A DNA stretch of 64,000 bases from Mytilus californianus (Eukaryota > Mollusca > Bivalvia > Mytilida > Mytilidae), in contig NW_026262668.1 of the NCBI RefSeq assembly GCF_021869535.1, positions 68,469,558-68,533,557 of the forward strand, written 5' to 3'. Positions 23,188-33,245 of this stretch are shown here, piece by piece. Below the pieces are notes generated by a model. The model was not told the DNA's origin. It ran no database searches and worked only from the letters and a program-made list of their open reading frames with translations. The position numbers were made by a program, and so were the translations under genes. The stretch's first letter is position 1, and every line of letters begins with the position of its first letter.

Positions 23188-24535
23188 GTTGATGATATAT
23201 TTTCGTTAAATAATCAAGAATTTTCTAAATATACTGCCGAAATTTACTCAAAGGAACTTACTTTAAACAAATCAAATATATCCTTTCCTAGATTTAGATA
23301 TTCCAGTTTTACACGGGAAACTCTACACTAAAATTTACGACAAAAGGGACGATTTTTCGTTCCCTATTGTTAATTTTCCTTTTTTGGATGGTGATGTTCC
23401 TTTGACACCATCTTACTGTGTTTATATATCACAACTCGTTCGCTATGCCCGTGTCTGTTGTGACGTTCTGGATTTTAATGAACGTTATCTATGTATTACT
23501 GGTAGGGATTTCGTTACCACAAATTACTTAAAACCTTTACTAAATTCTTCCATAGATATAAAGATTTGGTTTTGAAGTTTGGTTGTACTTGTAGAAAACT
23601 TATTTCAAACGGGATAGCACATCCTCATTTTTACGGAGATGTTGTTTTCCGAGCCCGGAAATTTAGAAACGATCCCGGTAAACTTATCGATCCTTTAAAT
23701 AAACTTATTCGAAAAGGTTACCAATTCAACACTGTAATTAGATCTTTGAATATTGTTTATATTGGTATTAATATTGATTTTGTTATCAGTAAATTAAAAT
23801 CAAACTAAATATTATTGTTATATACATATATATGCACATTCATGGCTCTACAATCTGTCGATACCTGTATCTTGGCATTGCACAAGGTCATGTTTTTCTC
23901 TGACTGTTTATGACGTCTTTACACTAAATCCATTGGATGTTGGATGTGTACTGATTGATAATTTAGTCTTAGATGCATGATTTTTTTTATTAGTTGTTAT
24001 TGGCTTTGAACTAGCTGACAGTAACTGCGAGTACTCTCAGATCTGTGCTAAGTGTCTTTTTTGTTGTTGGGGTGTACAATTACCCGTCCACGTCCACTTT
24101 GTGTTTTTGTTAGATGTATTTCTTTTTGTATCCATCTGATGAGTTAAGCCTTTTTCAACTGATTTTTATAGTTTGTTCTTATGTTGTACTGTTACACCAC
24201 TGTCCCAGGTTAGGGGAGGGTTGGCGCCTCCAAACTAGTTTAACCCCACCATATTCTGTGTGTGCCTGTCCCAAGTCAGGAACCTGTAATTCAGTGGTTG
24301 TCTATTTCTGTGTTACATATTTGTTTTTCGTTCATTATTTTGTACATAAATTAGGCCGTTAGTTTTCTCGTTTGAATTGTTTTACATTTGTCATTTCGGG
24401 GACTTTTATAGCTGACTATGCGGTATGGGCTTTGCTCATTGTTGAAGGCCGTACGGTGACCTATAGTTGTTAATTTCTGTGTCATTTGGTCTATTGTGGA
24501 GAGTTGTCTAATTGGCATTCATACCACATCTTCTT
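23188..24535 (+). pseudogene. Penelope-like element type 1: end of RT, C-terminal domain and 3' tail
   Basis: Begins at RT motif C ('VDDIFSLNNQEF'). It continues with 'LDLDIPVLHGKLYTKIYDKRDDFSFPIVNFPFL', 'YISQLVRYARVC', 'HPHFYGDVVFRARKFRNDP' and ends '...FVISKLKSN' with a stop at 23808, broken by at least two frameshifts (near 23290 and 23570). The non-coding tail runs to about 24535. PLEs use an RT related to telomerase. I see no GIY-YIG endonuclease in the remaining C-terminus. This is the longest type 1 copy on the plus strand and the reference for the truncated tails elsewhere. Confidence 0.8.
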
Positions 24536-24699
24536 TTTAAAGTTACTGCGAGCAACCAAACTATATTAGAGTTTTGTCTTATTTATACTAAGGAATTTAG
24601 TAATGAAATATTTTAAATTCGGACGAGCATGGCTAGGGAGAATATACTTTTTAGAATGATGGGATAACCTTCTGTCTATTATCATAAAAACTGTTTAGA

Positions 24700-25400
24700 A
24701 TGATGAGATCTACCTTCTGTCTATTATCATCAAAACTGACAGACAATCATTCCATACACCTATTGCTAATGATATCTGAGAAACAGACTTTACCATGAAA
24801 ACTTAACATTGACAAATGAACCATTGGGGTCAAGGTCAGACAAACACTGTCATGAACATTTTGCTCTATTGCTTATTGTAAATGAGAAAAAGACCAAACC
24901 ACAAAAACTTTCAATGTTCAATGAATCATGAAAAAAAGGTCAAGGTCTGACAGATGAAACCTGCCAGACAGAAATGTAAACCTTGCAATAATGCAATACA
25001 CACAATACAGCTGATATATAGCCTTTAGTATCCGAGAAACAGACCAAACCACAAGACCTAAGATTGACTAATGAACCATGAACATGAGGTCAAGATTGGA
25101 TGAAACCCACCAGGCGGACATGTACACATTACAATCATTCCATACACCAAATATAGTTGACCTTTTACTTATAGAATCTGAGATAAAGACTTTACCATGA
25201 AAACTTAACCTAGATCACTGATTCATGAAATGAGGTCAAGGTCATGTGAACCCTCTCTGACAGACACTAGTTATCCCATTATTCATAATAAGTGAGTATT
25301 TCACATGACAAAAAATACACTTGTATAAGCAGTCGCTAAACCATTAAGACGAGGTCAAGAACAATGGACATATGACAGACAAAAATTTCGTAACATATCT
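24700..25400. repeat. Satellite block 1, diverged units of about 110-150 bp with 'ggtcaaggtca'
   Basis: About five diverged units, each with 'aaacttaacattgac(c)aatgaacc', 'ggtcaaggtca', 'cctgccagacagacatgtac', 'atcattccatacacc' and 'gagaaacagacc'. The core phrase lies near 24827, 24937, 25088, 25232 and 25350. The same satellite resumes at 30060. Confidence 0.85.
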
Positions 25401-25611
25401 GCATACAAGGTATAAAGCATCCAGGTAAACTTTACCACGAGACAAATGTATCCGGGGAAAGTACCATACTTTTGAGAAAAAATTGAAGCATCAACTAGTA
25501 AATCATTTGGATATCTTCTTCTGGATTTAAACCCAACTATACCAGACTCGAATGGACTGCTTTCTAACGTATTACAGCAACAAACCCCAAAGAGCACTTA
25601 CGTAATTTCCT

Positions 25612-26046
25612 ACTTCAAATGTTATCAAAACAGACCAGCATTTAGCCATCCCTTATTCCTACGTGGACGATCATAGTAAGCAGATGTATGAAAATATGCC
25701 ATCTTGTGGCGATTGCGGAGGTGTGCTTGACAGCATACACGATTTACAAAGACAAATCAAGCAATGGTGTCCTGAAAACGATTCTTTGAAAAGGAAAAGA
25801 GATGACGAAGGTCGACCTAAATGGGTTGAATGTGATAGTGAAATTGAAAACGGCAATAAAGACGGAAATGAAGGATACAAAACCATATTAAATACAGCTA
25901 TTGGTACGATAAAAGATATTCGTGAAAAGAAATACGATAAGTATATGAAAGAGGGTATGCATAAGGACGATGCCGTTGAGCAATGCAATAGTAAAATAAC
26001 CCCTCTTGTTCAAAGTCAGTTTTTAAAAGTTATACTTATTTGTTAA
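25612..26046 (+). CDS. Unrecognised charged ORF, probably part of a mobile element
   Basis: The frame is open from about 25612 with its first ATG at 25663, and ends at 26046. Upstream of the ATG it still reads plausible protein. From the ATG it is 127 residues, rich in Lys, Asp, Glu and Cys, with a C..C..C pattern near its start (SCGDCGG, residues 14-20), the basic stretch KRKRD (43-47) and a helical Lys-rich middle. It stops just before a PLE type 2 fragment at 26060, inside the interval that separates the two satellite blocks. I recognise no family. It could be an exon of a host gene or an accessory ORF of a transposon. Confidence 0.4.
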   Translation, partial: TSNVIKTDQHLAIPYSYVDDHSKQMYENMPSCGDCGGVLDSIHDLQRQIKQWCPENDSLKRKRDDEGRPKWVECDSEIENGNKDGNEGYKTILNTAIGTIKDIREKKYDKYMKEGMHKDDAVEQCNSKITPLVQSQFLKVILIC

Positions 26047-26059
26047 AACTGGTCGTACC

Positions 26060-26800
26060 TTTGGAGGAAAGTAATGTGCACTCTAACGGATACAACAGAT
26101 ACAGTTAAGTCTGCCTCATATCATGACTTACATCTAGAAATTGACAATGAGGGTCGGTTGAAAACAAAACTTTACGACAAAAGAGATGATTTCAGCTTCC
26201 CAATTGTGAACTTTCCATTTCTATGTAGCAACATTCCAGCAGTGCCTGCATACGGAAAATATATCTCCCAGTTGATACGATATTCCATGGCTTGCTTTTC
26301 CTATCATGATTTCCTTGAAAGAGGGTTGCTGCTCACAGGGAAGCTATTAAACCAAGAGTGACAAGTGGTGAAGTTCAAATCATCCCTTCGTAAATTTTAC
26401 AGAAGCCATCACGAGTTGGTTGACCGTTATGGAATATCCCGTTTCACAGATGATAGCGGATATGTTCCAAATGTCGTAAATACAATCCCGTCCCCTTTTC
26501 CCCGATGTGACCTATCGAATTAGACTTATTACTGGGTTTGTACTAACATGAGCAACACGACGGGTGCCACATGTGGAGCAGGATCTGCTTACCCTTCCGG
26601 ATCACATGAGATCACCCCCAGTGTTGGTGGGGTTCGTGTTCCTCAGTCTTTAGTTTTCTATGTTGTGTTTTGTGTACTATTGTTTGTCTGTTTGTCTTTT
26701 TCTTTTTTAGTCATGGCGTTGTCAGTTTATTTTCGACTTATGAGTTCGAATGTCCCTTGGTATCTTTCGCCTCTCTCTCTGACATTGTACGACATATCCA
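26060..26800 (+). pseudogene. Penelope-like element type 2: C-terminal RT region and tail
   Basis: Encodes 'TDTVKSASYHDLHLEIDNEGRLKTKLYDKRDDFSFPIVNFPFL', 'YGKYISQLIRYSMACFSYHDF' (to 26361), then in another frame 'KFYRSHHELVDRYG'. The non-coding tail is 'cacgacgggtgccacatg', 'gatcacccccagt' and 'gcgttgtcagtttattttcg'. It starts within the RT, so the 5' half is missing, and it carries a frameshift near 26360. Sister copies: 47500-48480 (+), 2600-3050 (-), 42890-43138 (-). Confidence 0.75.
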
Positions 26801-27171
26801 GGATGTAGTTGAAGACGATAAAAATTACGAAACTGCAATCCAGCGAATTCTCAGGGAAAATCGGGCATGTCTGCATGGGAGAAATATCTAAAGGACATTT
26901 ACTTTAATCCGTCAAATCCTGCTAGCTTTTCTGGACCAGGTAAATTTCATAATAATGTACAAAAAGAAGGGAAATACAAACTGAGTAAATATAAAATACG
27001 AAAATGGTTAAAAAGCCGGGAGCCATACAGTTTACAACGACCATTTAGAACATAGTAAAGTGATTTCGACCAATGAAATGCAAGAATTTTCACCCTCTTA
27101 ATGGTGAAGAATGACACAAAACATGTTCTTAGTAACTGATTACCTTATTGTTCTGTAAAACATACAAAAGA

Positions 27172-29088
27172 GGTCCGTGTAACACTTATCAATTCGAAAT
27201 TTTAAAAAGTTTTCAAATTTTAGTTTTTTTGGAATTTTGATCAAAGTTTTAAAATATCAAAATTCCAAATTTTTGAAATTTTTTGAAATTTTGAAATTTT
27301 CACCAAATAATTAAAATTTTAAAACTCTAAAAATCATTTTAAAATTATTTGATCAAACTTTAAAAGTACTAAACCTAACGTGCAGTTTCGATTATTTCGC
27401 TTTTTGAAAGTCAGTTTTTTTAAATTTTTGATTAAGATATCAAAAATAGAAAACGGGCGAAAAGAGAACATACGTATCATTATCGCGTTTGGGGTACCTG
27501 TAATGTGCGAAACGGAATAAAAGCGGAGCGAAACGAAAGAAACGAAAAGAAACGAAACAAAATAAAATGAACAGTTACTGTTACTTAAAAGTTAATGTAT
27601 AGAATAAAATAAGAGGCAGACAGTTGTAAGCGGTGAAAATTGAATAACAAAATAAATATTTCTCAATAGTGGAAATTCATTTTAGAACAAGAAACACGGC
27701 TCTGATTATGATCATTCTTAGTTAGGAATAAAAATCACGAAATATATCCAATCATTTTTAATTGCAAAAAAAAAAATAATTTAAAGAAGAAAGCTTTTAC
27801 TTTAAACAAATTGGACATCACATGAGATAACAGTATCCTGAAATTTTTAAGGTTTTGCATCTATTGAAACAAAACACAATTTTTAAAACTATTTAAACCT
27901 GCATCAAACAGATTGATTTACTTTAAAAAATCTCTAACATAAGCTTAACGTTTCAGATAATTAATTAAGATCGACTATTTGGTTTTCCTTGCAGTAAGCC
28001 AAATAGTATGGTAGGGTTGAGTATGTATATATTTTCTACTGTACGTTAAGCAATAAAATGGTTCAATACACGTGTATTCCCTCAAATTTGATTTCAGATT
28101 TTGTTGTTTTGCTTTACGACTTCTTACTATCTGCAATCATGTCGCAGATGAAATCATTGAACGTATATTTTGAACGATCATCTTTAACTTTTTATCAACT
28201 ATTTCGGTTCATATAAATCATTGGCCTTCAAATATTCGGCTTTTGAGCGTTCCTGATGAAGGTAAATCCAGAAAAACGCTTCGGACGCATGCAATTTTTA
28301 ATGTGTTGTTTTAATTTTTTATCGATTGCATGACGATCATATATTGCCTTTTATCATTGATTTCAGTTCTAAGTATTGGTACGGTAGGAATACTGAATCC
28401 ATGGTGTCGCAATTAACGTTGTGCTAGCCTCGAAAGTGGGAGGTTGTTGTCTATTTTACACTGCTCCCGCTATACACGCTGAATTTAAGAGTAAGATCAA
28501 ATATTAGTAGCTTAGAGCCAGGATAATGTTAAAAGGTAGAACGTTAACATCCAACTCAGCGTGCTGGTCTTGTAAAAGCTGAATACATTCGTACCATATA
28601 AACATATAACATAAACATTATTTTCAGCCTGAATATGTATGTAATAGTTGCCGCTGTACATTAAGCGCCCATCTATCCATGTGTCGGCATTTTGATAAAA
28701 TGCGTGCCGTCATTTTAGTATATGAGCAACACTATGTTAATTTTTAAATGATTAGTTGTAAACGCGATAATGATACGTATGTTCTCTTTTCGCCCGTTTT
28801 CTATTTTTAATATCTTAATAAAAAATAAAAAAAATAAAACTTTCAAAAAGCGAAATAATCGAAACTGCACGTTAGGTTTAGTACTTTTAAAGTTTGATCA
28901 AATATCTAAATTATCAAATTTTAAAATGATTTTTAGAGTTTTAAAATTTTAATTATTTGGTGAAAATTTCAAAATTTCAAAAATTTTCAAAAATTTGGAA
29001 TTTTGATATTTTATAACTTTGATCAAAATTCCAAAAAAATAAAATTTGAAAACTTTAAAATTTTGAATTGATAAGTGTTACACGGACC
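27172..29088. mobile_element. 1.9-kb foldback element with arms of about 320 bp and 6-bp target duplication
   Basis: The left arm 27172-27490 and right arm 28760-29088 are inverted copies, starting GGTCCGTGTAACACTTATCAA and carrying 'cgggcgaaaagagaacatac' near the inner end. AAAAGA occurs just outside both ends (27166-27171, 29089-29094). The arms are themselves AT-rich with 'aaaatttt' mini-palindromes. The interior (27491-28759) has no transposase. It holds SINE-like 'tgtacgttaagca' pieces and a hammerhead-like motif at 28247-28288, so other repeats inserted there or were captured. Confidence 0.85.
28247..28288 (+). ncRNA. Hammerhead-ribozyme-like motif, class 2
   Basis: Stem I GCGTTC (28247-28252) pairs with GGACGC (28283-28288). 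The core is CTGATGA (28253-28259), stem II AGG/CCA with an A.A pair at its base, and GAAA (28271-28274). Stem III is minimal (AAA.CG.CTT with one mismatch) and the cleavage triplet is TTC before 28283. The architecture fits the short-helix-III type I hammerheads of PLEs and retrozymes. The A.A pair and the stem III mismatch suggest weak or no activity. Confidence 0.45.
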
Positions 29089-29242
29089 AAAAGACCATTT
29101 ACTGTAGCCAAATATTTCCTTGGGACATTTGGTCAGGAAAGTGTGTTGAAAGAAGATTTTATGACCTCTGGCTTTTTGAATAGACATTAATTATTTGTAT
29201 AGAACGTAACCGTGATGAATAAATTTTTAATACATAAGTAGT

Positions 29243-29994
29243 TCAAATTTCCAAACAATATTTCTTTCCATTTTTAATAATTACAATTCTGTTTATAGAA
29301 TTTGGCACATTTATTGTCATTGTATAGTCATCATTTTCTTTGTTTTCGCTTTTATTTTGATAATTCTTGGGAACCGACAAGTCATTTTCCTTCTTTATAT
29401 ATTTATTGACGGAAGGCGGCTGTAATGCCTTGCTAACATTCTCTTGTAATGCTTCCAACGGACGCTTATACGTATCAAGGGCCGACGATCGGTGACCACT
29501 CCTTGACTTTACAGTGGAATCAGTAAAACCTGCATTGAATAGTGTAGTGCAACATGTAACTTTTCCAGAATGATTGGAGATATTGCGATCGGTCATGGAA
29601 ATACCGGCAGCCTTGAATAATTCCTTCATTTTGCTAGATAAAGTGTTTATTCCTATAGGTTGTACACTGAATCGAATAGAACCATTTGAAGCTTTATGGG
29701 GTAGAGGCTTGCGGTAAAACCTACCCTCACATGGAATTAAGGACAAATACTTTTCAAAATTTTTTACTAAGCATCTAGGGTTTGATGGATCACTTTTCTG
29801 GGTAATGGGTTTCACCTCAATATTTCTGTTGTTAAGTCCATCTTGAACTTCTTGCACAGCTTCCCGGTATAATGTAGTAACTTATTTTCATTCGTATCAA
29901 CCGAAATACGATACTGACTAGCGTCAAGTTCTTTGTGCTCATCGAGTGCACGAAATCCAAAGAGCTTACAGTTATAGAAAACAAGAGTGCACAC
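29243..29994 (-). pseudogene. Crypton-type tyrosine recombinase (DUF3504-like), frameshifted
   Basis: A 204-codon frame (29857-29243) has 'ISNHSGKVTCCTTLFNAGF' (His96, Lys99 in the usual Arg place), 'SRSGHRSSALDTYKRP' (His122, Tyr130 nucleophile) and an AT-rich C-terminal tail. The upstream part 'LVFYNCKLFGFRALDEHKELDASQYRI' (29994-29870) is in another frame, so one frameshift near 29860 or an intron separates them. The H-x-x-K...GH...Y order fits Crypton integrases and the host domain derived from them, which recombine DNA through a 3'-phosphotyrosine. The N-terminal catalytic Arg region is not seen. It lies between the foldback element and satellite block 2. A domesticated exon is possible but unproven. 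Confidence 0.65.
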
Positions 29995-30059
29995 GCTGAA
30001 ATGTCTCGCCTACTATACTGACCATTGATTTTATGTTGATAGTCCTAAATATAAAGTTT

Positions 30060-30730
30060 TAAAAGTATCACATTAACATTTATGATCCAAGAAAATGAGG
30101 TCAAGGTCAGATAAACCAAGCCTGAAATACATGTACACCTTTAATACAATCATTCCATACACCGAATATAGATGACTTAAGTTATTGCTTATAGTATAAA
30201 AGAAACAGACCAAACCATGGAAGTTTTATATTGACCAATGAACCATAAAAATGAGGTCAAGGTCAGATGAACCCTGCCAGACAGACATGTACACCTTAAA
30301 ATCATTCCATGCATCAAATCTAGTTGACCTATTGCTTATAGTATCTAAGAAACAAAGTTAACCAGGAAAACTGAACATTGACCAATGAACCATGAAAATA
30401 AGGTCAAGGTCAGAGGATACCTGCCAGACAGACATATACACCTTACAATCATTCCATACACCAAATATAGTTGACCTATTGCTTAAAGTTTAAGAAAAAC
30501 AGACCAAAACACAAAAACTTAACATTAAGCAATGAACCATGAAAATGAGGTCAAGGTCAAATAAAACCTGCCAGACTGACATGTACATCATAAATATTTC
30601 CATACACCAAATATAGCTGACCTATTGCATACAGTATTACAAAAACAGACCAAAACACAAAAACTTAACATTGAGCAATGAACTGTGAAAATGAGGTCAA
30701 GGTCAAATAAAACCTGCCAGACTGCATGCA
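30060..30730. repeat. Satellite block 2, about 147-bp units with 'ggtcaaggtca'
   Basis: Five units, with the core phrase starting at 30097, 30253, 30400, 30547 and 30693 (spacing 156, 147, 147, 146). The units read 'accaatgaaccatgaaaatg', 'ggtcaaggtcag', 'cctgccagacagacatgtac', 'tcattccatacacc' and 'agttgacctattgcttatag'. They are better preserved than block 1. Both blocks have the same orientation. Confidence 0.9.
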
Positions 30731-31340
30731 GGTATTGACAACAATAAGTAAAAAAAAACATATTGTAGGTGCTGATAAGAAGAATTGACAGGAAGGTGGA
30801 AAATTTTAGTGGCCCTAAAAATTGAAGAGCAACAAGTTTTACTCAGACCCCGGGGTCAAGATATAGAGTGTTATTTAACAGGAAAAATAGCTGTTAAGAT
30901 TCTACGAGGCAAACATGTGACCGCTATTTATCTTTTGAAAGAACGGAGTTAGAATGTAGGTTACAAGATCACAATGAATTTAAAGTATGATATTCAGAAA
31001 GATATGACCATTTACAGAAAATTCGTAGTCACATTAAAAAGAATCACTATATTTTGATATTTGTTTTGCGTGAAAACATTTTTTCGTAAGGTTTCGAATA
31101 TATTAGTATTCCAAGAATAAATAGGATTGTTATTTACCTGTTTTCAAAATTCATTCTTGTTTCTTTATTACAAATCAGTATTTGATTATTTCACAAATTT
31201 AATTTCTTGTCTTATATTGAGTAATGAATGCAATATTGGCTGACTTGAGTTTGGGTGTGTTCGGGATGTATAAAAACACAGCCACGTTCGGAATGTGGAA
31301 TTTAATTCCGGTGCCTCGTCTAGGATTAATTGAATGATGG
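30731..31340. other. No gene seen
   Basis: AT-rich, no open frame above background. 'gaccccggggtc' near 30846 is a 12-bp palindrome. Confidence 0.45.
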
Positions 31341-31344
31341 TTGC

Positions 31345-31690
31345 TCAGTGGCAATTATTTCATGCATGTTCAGGACGAGAATATGAGGATTCATTGGGTA
31401 AGGACAGAATATTTGCCTTCAAACAGGCCACCTGCAGATCCCTCAAAGAGTTGTTGTAAGGGTGGTTCTTAACGTGCAAAGAGCGTGGCACTCTCTTTAC
31501 CCGATACATCGGATTTTTAACGTCACCATTCATATCGGACGCCTCACTTTCAAGGGTTTTAATACCGGTTGGTCTTGCGTATTTTTACATCCCTGGGTTT
31601 AAAAAAATTTAGGTTTCAGCGTCTCTGACGAAGGTTAATCCAGAAAAGCGCTTCGGACATACGAAATCTATAATAAAAGTGTTATTTTCA
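31345..31690 (+). repeat. SINE-like repeat followed by a hammerhead-bearing tail
   Basis: 31345-31530 carries 'tgcatgttcaggacgagaat', 'caaacaggccacctgcag', 'cctcaaagagttgttg' and 'ttcttaacgtgcaaagagcg'. This is the reverse of 34500-34770 and related to pieces at 35520, 45420 and 59100. At 31570-31690 follows a different tail ('tacatccctggg...') with the motif listed next. Confidence 0.55.
31619..31658 (+). ncRNA. Hammerhead-ribozyme-like motif, class 2, core intact
   Basis: The core CTGACGA is at 31625-31631 and GAAA at 31643-31646. Stem II is AGG/CCA (A.A base pair, then two G-C). Stem III is AAG-CG-CTT (31646-31653), the cleavage triplet TTC ends at 31654, and stem I TCTG pairs with GGAC wobble-wise over 4 bp (31621-31624 with 31655-31658). 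All invariant core bases are present. Stem I is shorter than in the copy at 28247. Confidence 0.5.
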
Positions 31691-31959
31691 TTTACTCTAT
31701 ATTTGTCCAATGGGTTCAATATAACAATACAGATTAAGAGAATTCTTTCACAGGCAATGGATTGGTTTCCTGTGAACTTGGTTCCTATTCCTACTGAGAT
31801 GTTGGAATATCGGAATAAACCTTTTATTCTGTAATACTATACCGAAACCTTTTGATTGACAACAGCTAGGCTACGCTGTTGTCAAAACAATCAACCAAAC
31901 ATAAAAAAAGCTGACACTAGGTTTCAATATGTATAAAAAGGGATAAATTTAAATATATA
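31691..31959. other. No gene; short hairpin
   Basis: At 31855-31895 'gattgacaacagc' and 'gctgttgtcaaaacaatc' form a hairpin with a loop of about 8 bases. Otherwise nothing was recognised. Confidence 0.4.
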
Positions 31960-32640
31960 TAGAACATCAGTTGTTCGACCTGCTAGTCAAATGCGTTTTG
32001 TTAAAATATACTTTTTCACTCATTTGGTCTTTTGGAAAATGTTGTTTGTGCTGTATTTAGACCCCTCTACCAAGAAATTTGTTTTGCATGCACACGTATA
32101 AAAATTGCGGTTTTTATCCAACGCAATCATAGGTTTGAACGTTGTTTTCAATTAAGACTTGTTTTATACGTGTGCATGCAAAACAAATTTCTTGTTAATA
32201 TAAACAAGTCTTAATTGAAAACAACGTTCAAACCTATGATTGCGTTGGATAAAAACCGCAATTTTTATACGTGTGCATGCAAAACAAATTTCTTGTTATA
32301 AACAAGTCTTAATTGAAAACAACGTTCAAACCTATGATTGCGTTGGATAAAAACCGCAATTTTTATACGTGTGCATGCAAAACAAATTTCTTGTTAATAT
32401 AAACAAGTCTTAATTGAAAACAACGTTCAAACCTATGATTGCGTTGGATAAAAACCGCAATTTTTATACGTGTGCATGCAAAACAAATGTCTTGTTAGAG
32501 GGGTCTAAATACAGCACAAACAACATTTTCCAAAAGACCAAAAAAGTGAAAAAGTATATTTTAACAAAACGCATTTGACTAACAGGTCGAACAACAAATG
32601 TTCTTAAACCCTGCTGACTGCCATTGGCGATTGCCAAATA
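31960..32640. repeat. Inverted and tandem array of a retrozyme-like block
   Basis: The left arm (31960-32160, plus orientation) reads 'cgacctgctagtcaaatgcg', 'tttagacccctctacc' and 'ttgcatgcacacgtataaa'. It is followed by three and a half copies of the same block in reverse orientation (each about 100-105 bp, separated by 'cttgttaatataaacaagtc'), ending with the complement of the outer left arm at 32495-32635. The plus-strand relatives at 55597-55790 and 56135-56325 are single. The block turned into a large hairpin with internal tandem copies, probably by template switching. Confidence 0.85.
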
Positions 32641-33105
32641 AACGGATCACCGATGTAATAAATATATATATATATATATATATAAAAGAGAAAATAAGTA
32701 TCTAATTTGGACTAGTCTTATTCGATCAATACCTTTGATTAAAGGAAACGCATCGTAATAGATGTAAAAATAAGCATGTAAAAGTACTAATTACTGAGTG
32801 ATTCAAACAATATTTCCAATCTTTGTTTATAAAATGATCTGGGCACATTTCATAACAACTAAGGCGATTTTGTAAATTATAAATATGTAAAAGGAAATCA
32901 ATAACAAATCTTACGCTTCAGACGCATTATTTTCGTTTAAGAGTTACGTGTAGTTTCCAGTTATCTGCAGTGTCAAAATTATACAGATCTTCACGAGAAC
33001 AATTGAGATAGATTGCAGCTGCTGAAAGGAACGTTTATTGGCATGATGTTGGAAATTTGAATAAAAATATAATATTCATCGAGATATGACAATTTATTAC
33101 AAAAT
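32641..33105. other. (AT)n microsatellite and AT-rich DNA
   Basis: A perfect TA run lies at about 32663-32684. The rest has no gene or repeat that I recognise. Confidence 0.6.
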
Positions 33106-33245
33106 ACGTGTTCCAAGTCAGGAATAAAGCAGTTGTTTTCCATTCCTTCTGTTATTTGATATAGTCGAGTAGTTGATTTTGTCAGATTTTAAGGACTTCC
33201 CCATTTTCAAATTTACCTTGGAATTCGGTATTTTTGTTAATACCT
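33106..33245 (+). repeat. Dispersed mussel repeat ('ccaagtcaggaataaagcag')
   Basis: Matches the 3' half of the repeat at 18540-18690: 'gttgttttccattcctt', 'aaggacttccccattttc' and 'ttggaattcggtatttttg'. It is truncated at its 5' side. Confidence 0.55.

Noticed and set aside
28755-28952. Plus-strand basic ORF in the foldback arm
   Set aside because: It lies in the AT-rich inverted arm and its mirror arm has a different coding pattern.
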